Source: CADCTB01 sp036269435 (GTDB lineage Bacteria > Actinomycetota > Acidimicrobiia > Acidimicrobiales > AC-14). Taken from it: a stretch of 5,196 nucleotides of DNA. The translations under genes and the position numbers were made by a program. The notes below the pieces were generated by a model that searched no databases, had not been told where the DNA came from, and saw only the letters and a program-made list of their open reading frames with translations. The stretch spans positions 1 to 5,196 of the forward strand of contig DATASA010000023.1 of the NCBI GenBank assembly GCA_036269435.1, in the 5' to 3' direction. Shown in pieces: positions 1 to 5,021 of the stretch (positions are counted from its first letter, which is position 1; the number at the start of each line of letters is the position of its first letter).

Positions 1-395
1 AGGAGCTCGACAACACCGTGTCGATCCTGGACCTGGAGGCCTCGCCCGAGCACCTCAGCCGGGGTACCACCCGCCACGTCGACGCCCTGCTCCTCGTCGT
101 CGAGCCCTACTACCGGTCGTTCGAGACGGCCCGGCGCATGGCCGCCCTGGCCTCCGAGCTGCCCATCGGCCGGGTCGGCGTGGTGGCCAACAAGCTGCGG
201 TCCCCCGAGGACGCCTCCGCCATCGCCGAGTACTGCGAGCGCCACGGCCTCCACCTCGAGGGTGAGCTGCCGTGGAGCACCGAGGTGCTCGACGCCGACC
301 GGGCCGAGATCCCCGTGCTCGACTACGACCCGAGCGGCCCGGTCGTCGCCGCCGTGGCCAAGCTGGCCGACAAGCTGGGGGCCCTGAAGGGCTGA
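1..395 (+). CDS. CooC/MinD-like nickel-insertion ATPase, C-terminal part
   Basis: This is the C-terminal ~131 residues of a CooC-type P-loop ATPase (MinD/ParA superfamily, cytoplasmic). Family members use ATP-driven dimerisation to insert Ni into carbon monoxide dehydrogenase or related enzymes. The frame is open from the window edge (first whole codon at base 3) to TGA 393-395. The start of the visible part carries the family block LDLEASPEHLSRGT, the counterpart of the DMEAG-EHLGRGT switch region. It is followed by the strand VDALLLVVEPYYRSFETARR and the base-recognition motif VANK. The P-loop and any CxC metal site would lie upstream and cannot be judged. A GTG at 18 is inside a conserved strand and is not the start. 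The gene converges on the minus-strand operon, with a hairpin in the gap. No CODH gene is visible, so the client could instead be a [NiFe] hydrogenase given hypC/hypD nearby (inference). A generic MinD-like ATPase is the alternative. Confidence 0.82.
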   Translation, partial: ELDNTVSILDLEASPEHLSRGTTRHVDALLLVVEPYYRSFETARRMAALASELPIGRVGVVANKLRSPEDASAIAEYCERHGLHLEGELPWSTEVLDADRAEIPVLDYDPSGPVVAAVAKLADKLGALKG

Positions 396-415
396 CCGAC
401 CGGACCGGGGTGACC

Positions 416-449
416 CGGGCGACCGCTGGGGCCGTCCCCCGGTCGCCCG
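416..449. terminator. Bidirectional hairpin between convergent genes
   Basis: A perfect 10-bp inverted repeat, CGGGCGACCG (416-425) and CGGTCGCCCG (440-449), encloses a 14-base loop. The loop can itself pair GGGG (428-431) with CCCC (436-439). A smaller overlapping stem, CCGGG (405-409) with CCCGG (414-418), is an alternative fold. The hairpin lies in the 91-base gap between the stop of the CooC-like gene (395) and the stop of the minus-strand ferritin-fusion gene (487), the usual place for a shared terminator. No T-run follows on either strand, as is common for GC-rich actinobacterial terminators. Confidence 0.6.
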
Positions 450-486
450 ACGGCGCAGCGGGCGATCCCCGCCTCGGACATCCCGG

Positions 487-1647
487 TCACATGAAGTTGC
501 GGGTGTGGAGCTCGGCCAGCTCGGCCGCCTCCTGCTGGTCGAAGCCGAGCTTGGCCAGCCGACGGCGGCGGCCGTCGTCCATGTCGGCCTCGAGCGCCTG
601 CACCCGGGCGAAGCCTTCGGCGATGGCGGTCGGTGTGAACCCGCCCGCGGCCAACACCACCAACGCGTCGAACACCTCACCGTTGAGGCCGGCGGTGTGG
701 GCCAGCGCGTCGTGTCGGCGGCGGACGGCCGTGGCCAGGCGGGAGCGCAGGCCGGGGTCGGTGGCGAGCAGCGCCTCCATGTGGGCCATGCCGAAGGCGA
801 CGTGGCGGCCCTCGTCGGCCAGGGCCAGGTGCGTGACCCGGCGGGTCACCGGGTCCGGGGCCCAGCGCTCGAGGAACGACAGCAGCGACAGGAACGTCCC
901 CTCGCCGAGGACGGACAACATGAAGTGGGCGAGGGCGAAGTCGGGCTCCTCGACCAGGGTGAGCAGCGAGGCCTGGCCGCCGGCGGTGGACAGTCCCATG
1001 GGCGCCCCCCGCAGCTCGGCCCGGCGGGTGAAGACGTCGACGTGGCGGGCCTCGTCGGCCACCTGGACCGCGAGCACCCCCACCACCTCGCGGAAGTGCG
1101 GGTGAATTCGGGCCAGGAAGCGGGCGGGCACGACGAGGGCCGCGTTCTCGTTCTCGATCAGGTACGTCATGACCTGGACGACGGCGGCCTCCACCTCGTC
1201 GGGCAGCTCGAACGGCTCGTCCCAGTCCACGGCGGTGGCCGGATCCCACTGGTTGGCGACGGCCTGGCGGTAGATGCCGGCGGCGGCGTCGGTCCACACC
1301 GCGTCCTTCTGATCGAGGGCGAAGGAGAACTCCGGGCCGCCGGGCTCCACCAGCGCGCCCCGCGCGGCCAGCCCCCACGCCGGCGGCGCCCGGTCGACCA
1401 CCTCCCGTGGGCCGCCCGCCGGCTCGGCCCCCCGCTCGGAGGCGCCTGCGGCCGCCCCTCGTACGACGTACGGCCAGTCGAACCCGTGGCCCTGGGCCCG
1501 GCACCACGCCCGCACGTGCACGGCCAGGTCGGGGGCACGTCCGCGCACCTCGACCCGATCGCCCACGGCCACCGCGGCCAGCGCCCGCTTCAGGAGCACG
1601 TGACCCCCCTGGTCGAGCCCGAGGCCCTCCAGGTCCACGCTGCTCAC
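487..1647 (-). CDS. TusA-like domain fused to ferritin-like di-iron domain
   Basis: A 386-residue protein, probably cytoplasmic, with two parts. Residues ~4-58 resemble TusA/SirA sulfur-carrier domains: an opening VDLEGLG, a hydrophobic helix LLKRALAAVAVGDRVEV, and the terminal WCRAQGHGF that matches the family's WCR..GH. The CPxP active-site cysteine is absent (GLDQGG there), so sulfur transfer in the normal way is unlikely. After an Ala/Gly/Pro-rich linker (~62-115), residues ~118-350 form a ferritin-like bundle. Its apparent di-iron ligands are E165 or E167, E199 and H202 (DEARH), E249 (GEGTF), and E279 and H282 (DEGRH), all in the expected order. This suggests an O2- or peroxide-activating oxidase/oxygenase or a ferritin-like scaffold; the substrate is unknown. 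The GTG start overlaps the upstream stop as GTGA (1644-1647), and no Shine-Dalgarno is visible, which points to coupled translation as the last gene of the operon. Confidence 0.78.
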   Translation of the reverse strand: MSSVDLEGLGLDQGGHVLLKRALAAVAVGDRVEVRGRAPDLAVHVRAWCRAQGHGFDWPYVVRGAAAGASERGAEPAGGPREVVDRAPPAWGLAARGALVEPGGPEFSFALDQKDAVWTDAAAGIYRQAVANQWDPATAVDWDEPFELPDEVEAAVVQVMTYLIENENAALVVPARFLARIHPHFREVVGVLAVQVADEARHVDVFTRRAELRGAPMGLSTAGGQASLLTLVEEPDFALAHFMLSVLGEGTFLSLLSFLERWAPDPVTRRVTHLALADEGRHVAFGMAHMEALLATDPGLRSRLATAVRRRHDALAHTAGLNGEVFDALVVLAAGGFTPTAIAEGFARVQALEADMDDGRRRRLAKLGFDQQEAAELAELHTRNFM

Positions 1648-2471
1648 GGCGCGTAGGCGGCCGCGGTGACCTCGCCGGCGTCGTCGTAGAACCCGACCTC
1701 GTCCACCGCCCGCTCGAGCTGCGCGTACCCCGCCGTCCTTCCGCGGCGCCAGGCCTTCAGGCCCTCCAGGTCCAGCAGCGGGCGGACCTCCGGGTCGTCG
1801 TAGCTCATGTCGAGCAGCAGGGTCACGAACCGGTCAACCGGCTCCGCCGGCGCGGTGGGCGCCACGGTGAAGTTGCAGTGGTCGTACGGCGGGGTCTGGG
1901 CGACGATGCGGGTCGAGCCGGCGGGAAGCGTGCCCTCCACGCCGAACAGCAGGTGGTTGCCGTCGATCATGCAGGCGGCGTCGGCCGTCCCGGCGACGAG
2001 CGCCCGGGCCGCGTCACGCTCCCCGCCGATGTGGTCACCGTGCTTGCCGACGCCGATGTCGTGGTACTGCACGTCGACGTCCGACACGCCCAGCGACCGC
2101 AGGTGGGACAGCGGGATGAGCGTCGCCTGCGGGGAGTCCACCGCACCGACGGCGATCGTGCGTCCGGCCAGGTCGGCGACCGACTCGATGCCGGAATCGT
2201 CCCGGACGACCACGACCGAGGTGAGGTCGCAGTCGCTGTCGCGCATGGCGACGGCCCGGACGTCGCCCATGCGGGTGGCCCGGACCCAGGCCAGCGGGGA
2301 GTTCCAGGCGACGTGGATGTGGCCGGCGAGCAACGCCTCCACCTGGCGCTCGTAGTTGGAGTAGAGGACGTAGTCGAAGGCGAGGCCGCGGCTGGCGAAC
2401 CAGTCGCGGAACCCGTCCCAGATGGTGACGACTTTGGGGTCGTAGGCCACGGCCCCCATCAGCAGCGCCAT
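1644..2471 (-). CDS. PhnD/SsuA-like binding-fold protein without signal peptide
   Basis: A 275-residue protein of the type II periplasmic-binding-protein fold, closest by eye to PhnD/SsuA/transferrin-type binding proteins. Recognisable blocks are the first strand MGAVAYDPKVVTIWDGF (5-21), YSNYERQVEALLAGHIHVAWNSPLAWV (37-63, the family's 'region that measures ligand access'), VVVVRDDSGIESVADLAGRTIAVG (86-109, the hinge and ADLAGRTIA motif), a second-lobe loop GKHGDHIGGERDAARALVAGTADA (142-164), and a C-terminal helical region. Exported relatives begin with a signal or lipoprotein peptide. Here the mature fold starts at residue ~4, so the protein should stay in the cytosol. No permease or ABC ATPase gene adjoins it. 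It could be a soluble ligand carrier, or an enzyme on this fold like MqnA/MqnD or THI5-type proteins (inference). The ATG at 2471 shares one base with the upstream stop (TGATG), indicating coupling; no clear ribosome-binding site is seen. Confidence 0.78.
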   Translation of the reverse strand: MALLMGAVAYDPKVVTIWDGFRDWFASRGLAFDYVLYSNYERQVEALLAGHIHVAWNSPLAWVRATRMGDVRAVAMRDSDCDLTSVVVVRDDSGIESVADLAGRTIAVGAVDSPQATLIPLSHLRSLGVSDVDVQYHDIGVGKHGDHIGGERDAARALVAGTADAACMIDGNHLLFGVEGTLPAGSTRIVAQTPPYDHCNFTVAPTAPAEPVDRFVTLLLDMSYDDPEVRPLLDLEGLKAWRRGRTAGYAQLERAVDEVGFYDDAGEVTAAAYAP

Positions 2472-3613
2472 CAGAACAGCGGGAGGCCGCAGGTGATCCG
2501 GCCGATGAACTCGTACAGCGTGTCGGTCGTCGGGGCCATCACCGCCGACGCCCGGGCGTCGCGGAAGTGGCGCTCCACCCCGACCTCCTTGCGGAACGCG
2601 GCGCCACCGCAGACCCGCATGGCCAGGTCGGTGACGTCGATGGAGGTCTCACCGGCCAGCGCCTTCGACTCCAGGACGCGCAGCGTGGCGTCGGCCCGGC
2701 CGGTCTCCAACGCGGTCAGGGTGTCGAGCAGCAGGGCCTCGGCCGCGTCGGCCTTGATGCGCATCCGGGCGACGTTGGCCCGGACCACGGGGCTGTCGGC
2801 CAGGCTCTGATCGAGGTGCTCGAACCGGGTGCCGGCGGCATGGGCGGCCGCCTTGGCCGTCGCCGCTGCCGCGGTTCCCACCGAGAAGCCGGCGTTCATG
2901 ACCTGGAAGTAGGGCAGGACGACGCCCAGCATCACGTCGAAGCCGGCACCGTCCGCGCCGAGGATGGCCGACGCCGGGATCTCGACCGACGAGGCGGTCA
3001 TGGGGCTCGAGGAGTTGCCCCGCAGCCCCAGCCCGTCGAACGGCGCACCCACCTTCAGGCCAGCGACGCCGGCCGGGACGAGCCAGATGGCGCTCATGCC
3101 CTCGGCCGCCAGGGGCTTGCTCGACCACACGTACCCGTCGGCCTGGCCGGCCGAGGTGACCCAGCTCTTCTCGGCGTCGAGGCGCACGGTGCCGTCGGCG
3201 CCGGCGGTGGCCGTCGACATGGGAGCCCAGAACATGCTGCGGGATCCCGTCTCCGAGAACGCCAGGCTGGTGACGTAGTCCCCGGACGCGATGCGCTCCC
3301 GCACGTCCGTGGGCCCGTACGCCTCGATCACCGCGGTGCCGCAGTAGTGCATCATCAGCACCATGGCCGTGGAGCCGCAATGCTCGGCCACGGCCTGGAC
3401 GACCGCGGTGGCGGCCCGGTGGCCCTCGCCGCGACCGCCGACCTCGGGGGCGCTGATCAGCCCCAGCAGCCCGGCCCGGCCCAAGGCGTCCAGCCCGGCG
3501 CGGGGATAACTGCCGGTACGGTCGACCTCGGCCGCGGCCGGGCCGACGACGTCGGCGAGCACGGGGGCGAGCGCAGCCATGTACGCCGGCAGCGCGACAG
3601 AAACGTTTGACAT
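2471..3613 (-). CDS. Acyl-CoA-dehydrogenase-fold flavoprotein, atypical active site
   Basis: A 380-residue protein of normal length for the acyl-CoA dehydrogenase superfamily. Visible are an N-terminal helical domain (~10-115), SLAFSETGSRS (116-126, in place of the FAD-contacting LTEP.AGSD), KSWVTSAGQADGYVWSS (149-165, matching KxWITNA..AD), a beta domain ending GLGLRGNSSSPMTASSVEIPA (194-214), and a C-terminal helical domain with RVCGGAAF (333-340) and RDARASAVMAPTTD (351-364). Aligned without gaps to RDAK...IYEGT, the catalytic Glu is Ala360. The alternative Glu used by isovaleryl- and long-chain enzymes also looks absent (Phe236-Gln237 at the usual ER). FAD/FMN binding is likely but classical alpha,beta-dehydrogenation is not; a flavin monooxygenase (DszC/SfnB-like) or another redox role is possible. 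The ATG at 3613 is set by a strong AGGAGGA 8 bases upstream. It is the first gene of the three-gene operon. Confidence 0.85.
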   Translation of the reverse strand: MSNVSVALPAYMAALAPVLADVVGPAAAEVDRTGSYPRAGLDALGRAGLLGLISAPEVGGRGEGHRAATAVVQAVAEHCGSTAMVLMMHYCGTAVIEAYGPTDVRERIASGDYVTSLAFSETGSRSMFWAPMSTATAGADGTVRLDAEKSWVTSAGQADGYVWSSKPLAAEGMSAIWLVPAGVAGLKVGAPFDGLGLRGNSSSPMTASSVEIPASAILGADGAGFDVMLGVVLPYFQVMNAGFSVGTAAAATAKAAAHAAGTRFEHLDQSLADSPVVRANVARMRIKADAAEALLLDTLTALETGRADATLRVLESKALAGETSIDVTDLAMRVCGGAAFRKEVGVERHFRDARASAVMAPTTDTLYEFIGRITCGLPLF

Positions 3614-3621
3614 CGGACTGT

Positions 3622-3628
3622 TCCTCCT
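3622..3628 (-). promoter_or_regulatory. Ribosome-binding site of the minus-strand operon
   Basis: On the minus strand AGGAGGA lies 8 bases before the ATG at 3613. It is the only strong Shine-Dalgarno in the operon: the two downstream genes lack one and overlap their predecessors. This supports one entry point for ribosomes followed by coupled translation, and it fixes the start of the flavoprotein gene. Confidence 0.75.
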
Positions 3629-3646
3629 GGAGATGTGATGGACGGT

Positions 3647-3730
3647 AGAGGTGCTCCTCTGACCGCCCGCAGCCCCAGGCTGCTAGCCCGGCCGGTGCTG
3701 GGCGGTCCGAAAGGTCGCCCGACCGGGCGA
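3647..3730 (-). promoter_or_regulatory. Structured 5' leader of the flavoprotein operon
   Basis: Read on the minus strand (5' at 3730) this stretch contains consecutive perfect stems. TCGCCC/GGGCGA pairs 3730-3725 with 3720-3715 around a 4-base loop. GACCGCCC/GGGCGGTC pairs 3707-3700 with 3668-3661. Inside that stem, GCAGCC/GGCTGC pairs 3683-3678 with 3674-3669 around a 3-base loop. Finally AGAGG/CCTCT pairs 3660-3656 with 3651-3647. The second arm of the first stem (GGGCG, 3720-3716) can instead pair with CGCCC at 3704-3700, so three pairings are mutually exclusive, a 1:2 / 2:3 / 3:4 layout typical of switching leaders. No known riboswitch class is recognised. There is no T-run after the stems, so effects on translation or RNA stability are more likely than intrinsic termination. 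High GC raises the chance of accidental pairing. Confidence 0.35.
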
Positions 3731-3745
3731 ACTCGCGCTCCTCGC

Positions 3746-3760
3746 TCAGCGGCTCTTCAT
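3746..3760 (-). CDS. Possible 4-residue leader peptide (MKSR)
   Basis: On the minus strand an ATG at 3760-3758 opens a five-codon frame, Met-Lys-Ser-Arg-stop (TGA 3748-3746). A purine-rich GAAGGGA lies about 6 bases upstream, close to the ideal position. It precedes the first arm of the structured leader by 15 bases, where a translating ribosome could influence folding. An ATG with a nearby purine run is common by chance, and no minus-strand transcription start has been located with confidence. Confidence 0.2.
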   Translation of the reverse strand: MKSR

Positions 3761-3837
3761 TGACGTCCCTTCGGCACGGATACGGACCAGGCATTCTGGC
3801 ACAGGACCGCCCCAAAAAGTCCGGCGCCGGCGGTACC

Positions 3838-3860
3838 GATAGATGTAGAATGCATCTATC
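3838..3860 (+). promoter_or_regulatory. Probable promoter with overlapping dyad operator
   Basis: GATAGATG (3838-3845) and CATCTATC (3853-3860) form a perfect 8-bp inverted repeat with a 7-base spacer. It is conspicuous because it is A/T-rich in very GC-rich surroundings. The spacer contains TAGAAT (3846-3851), one base from the consensus -10 hexamer, oriented toward the regulator genes. Transcription would begin near 3858, 10-40 bases before their start. No good -35 is seen, consistent with activator dependence or a weak promoter. A regulator bound to the dyad would cover the -10. PadR proteins bind dyads of comparable size, so autoregulation by the downstream PadR is the simplest idea (inference). 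The site could also act on the divergent operon. Confidence 0.5.
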
Positions 3861-3868
3861 CGGTTTCC

Positions 3869-4315
3869 ATGTACCAGCACCTTGGTCGGCCTCAGATGAC
3901 TTCTTCGGCACCGAAGTCACCGGCGCTGCGCGCGCTCTACTGGCGCAGCGAAATTCTCCAGGTCGTCTACTGGCTGTACGGCGAGGGTCTCGGGGACTTC
4001 GTCGACCTGGGCCTCATCCGCCAGTACCTGGGCGTGGACGCCCACGAGAACCTGTCGACGTACCTGGACCTCCTCGTCGGGGACGGGTCCCTGGTGGCCG
4101 AGGGCGACTGGTACGCGCTGTCGGCGCGAGCCCTGGCCGAGGGTGAGGCGCAGCTCGCCACCGCCTTCACCGACCTCGTCCACCCCGTCGGCAACGAGTG
4201 CGACGACCAGTGCTGGTGCCAGGCCTCTCCCGCCGAGGCCGACGCCTGCGCCCGCGCCCGCACACTCCCCCGACGACCTGTTCCCACGACCGAGGCAGGA
4301 AAGGCCACCGCATGA
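3869..4315 (+). CDS. Putative winged-helix protein with Cys-rich C-terminus
   Basis: A 148-residue protein I cannot assign to a named family. Residues ~20-100 look like a small winged-helix domain: helix ALRALYWRSEILQVVYWLYGEG, helix DLGLIRQYLG, helix HENLSTYLDLLVGDGSL, then a short hairpin VAEGDWYALSARALAEGE. Residues 111-127 hold four cysteines, C111, C115, C117 and C127 (CX3CXCX9C), with H105 just upstream, suggesting a metal or Fe-S site. The last 20 residues are Pro/Ala/Thr-rich. The function is probably transcriptional regulation responsive to metal or redox state (inference). The start is uncertain: ATG 3869 lies ~11 bases after the predicted transcript start, and ATG 3896 (residue 10) is in frame; neither has a clear ribosome-binding site. 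The stop overlaps the PadR start by ATGA (4312-4315), so the two are probably co-translated partners. Confidence 0.72.
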   Translation: MYQHLGRPQMTSSAPKSPALRALYWRSEILQVVYWLYGEGLGDFVDLGLIRQYLGVDAHENLSTYLDLLVGDGSLVAEGDWYALSARALAEGEAQLATAFTDLVHPVGNECDDQCWCQASPAEADACARARTLPRRPVPTTEAGKATA

Positions 4316-4686
4316 GCACGAACGGCGATTCCAACGGAACGCTGCCCCGGCACTACCTCAAGCCTTGCCTCCTGCTGCTGCTGGCCGAGGGCCCGTCGCA
4401 CGGCTACGAGCTGCTGGAGCAGGTGCGCCGCATGGGCATCAAGGGGGCCGAGCCCGGCGGGCTGTACCGGTACCTGCGGGCCATGGAGAAGGAGGAGATG
4501 GTGTCCTCCTGGTGGGAGCCGTCGCAGGCGGGCCCGGCCCGGCGCACGTACGTGCTCACCGAGCACGGGCGGAAGGGCCTGAACGAGTCGGTCCAGTCCC
4601 TGCGCGACGTGCGGGAAATCCTGGTCAGCCTGCTCGACCGCTACGACACCCTGCACAACCGTGCCGCCTCAAGTTCCCGGCCGTAA
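4312..4686 (+). CDS. PadR-family transcriptional regulator
   Basis: A 124-residue protein with the PadR winged helix. Residues 15-45 give HYLKPCLLLLLAEGPSHGYE, matching the family's helix 1 and turn (LL...G..HGYEL). Residues 49-69 contain GGLYRYLRAMEKEEMVSSW, matching the recognition helix GTLYPLLRRLEEEGLV. Residues 74-90 are the wing and helix GPARRTYVLTEHGRKGL, matching the family's Y.LT..G. The C-terminal helix (~91-118) is short, as in compact PadR dimers. The ATG is preceded by AGGAAAGG (4297-4304) at 7 bases and overlaps the stop of the upstream gene. PadR proteins usually repress their own or adjacent operons and release DNA on binding small molecules. Likely targets are the dyad at 3838-3860 and through it this operon, including hypC/hypD downstream, or the divergent flavoprotein operon (inference). 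Confidence 0.9.
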   Translation: MSTNGDSNGTLPRHYLKPCLLLLLAEGPSHGYELLEQVRRMGIKGAEPGGLYRYLRAMEKEEMVSSWWEPSQAGPARRTYVLTEHGRKGLNESVQSLRDVREILVSLLDRYDTLHNRAASSSRP

Positions 4687-4690
4687 CCGT

Positions 4691-4714
4691 CCACCCAGGT
4701 GAGAGACTGGGTGG
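4691..4714 (+). terminator. Hairpin with T-rich tail between padR-like gene and hypC
   Basis: CCACCCAG (4691-4698) and CTGGGTGG (4707-4714) form a perfect 8-bp stem with an 8-base loop, extendable by a T-G and a G-C pair (4690/4715, 4689/4716). It is followed by the T-rich ATTCGATTCTTCTT (4717-4730) and then the hypC ribosome-binding site. It starts 4 bases after the PadR stop. The shape fits a weak intrinsic terminator or attenuator that would reduce read-through from the regulator genes into hypC. It could also be a processing site that sets different expression levels. Confidence 0.45.
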
Positions 4715-4742
4715 GCATTCGATTCTTCTTGGAGGTTTGCTG

Positions 4743-5021
4743 ATGTGTCTCGGGATTCCGGGCCAGGTCGTCGAGATCATCGACCCGGCCGACCACCGGG
4801 CGACTGTCGACGTCGACGGCGTACGGCGTGAGGTCAACGTCGGTCTGGTCATGGGCGACGCCGGTGGCATCAAGGTGGGCGACTGGGTCCTGATCCACGT
4901 CGGGTTCGCCATGACGAAGATCGACGAGGAGGAGGCGGCCAGCACGCTCGACTTCATCAAGCAGCTCGGCAGCGTCTACGACGACGAGATCTCGCAGTTC
5001 AGCGCAGAGGCCCCCCTGTGA
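4743..5021 (+). CDS. hypC: [NiFe]-hydrogenase maturation chaperone HypC
   Basis: A 92-residue HypC/HybG/HupF protein. It opens with the diagnostic MCLGIPGQVVEI; the Cys2 thiol carries the Fe(CN)2CO unit with HypD and delivers it to the hydrogenase large-subunit precursor. An OB-like barrel follows (ATVDVDGVRREVNVGLV), then VGDWVLIHVGFAMTKIDEEEA, the family's VGDYVLVHAGFAI..., and a C-terminal helix. It is slightly longer than many HypC proteins (75-90 residues) because of an acidic tail ending SAEAPL. A strong GGAGG (4731-4735) lies 7 bases before the ATG. The reading frame is open well upstream, but the MCLGIPG terminus and this site fix the start. hypD follows after a duplicated spacer, as in a standard hyp operon. 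A hydrogenase gene cluster is therefore expected beyond the right edge or elsewhere in the genome (inference). Confidence 0.96.
   Translation: MCLGIPGQVVEIIDPADHRATVDVDGVRREVNVGLVMGDAGGIKVGDWVLIHVGFAMTKIDEEEAASTLDFIKQLGSVYDDEISQFSAEAPL

Noticed and set aside
18..20. GTG as the start of the CooC-like gene
   Set aside because: The frame is open to the window edge and the GTG lies in the conserved strand before LDLEA, so the gene is truncated by the window instead.
505..1656. Long plus-strand open frame opposite the ferritin-fusion gene
   Set aside because: The translation is Gly/Arg/Val-rich with no domain pattern, while the minus strand gives clear DEARH/DEGRH di-iron motifs. It is a GC-bias shadow.
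1407..2810. 467-codon plus-strand open frame
   Set aside because: It spans parts of three minus-strand genes, has low-complexity Arg/Pro/Gly composition and no recognisable motif.
2567..3610. 347-codon plus-strand frame opposite the flavoprotein gene
   Set aside because: Shadow frame with His/Gly/Arg-rich composition; the minus strand has the recognisable ACAD-fold blocks.
3793..3798. CAGAAT on the minus strand as a -10 element for the flavoprotein operon
   Set aside because: Only 4 of 6 consensus bases match and no convincing -35 is present at 16-18 bases, so it was not listed as a promoter.
2649..3920. 423-codon minus-strand frame running through the divergent intergenic region
   Set aside because: It is out of frame with the flavoprotein gene, becomes Arg/Gly/Pro-rich inside it, and crosses the promoter region.
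4143..4742. Upstream in-frame extension of hypC
   Set aside because: HypC must begin MCLGIPG with Cys near the N-terminus, and GGAGG sits 7 bases before ATG 4743. The extension overlaps the PadR gene in another frame.
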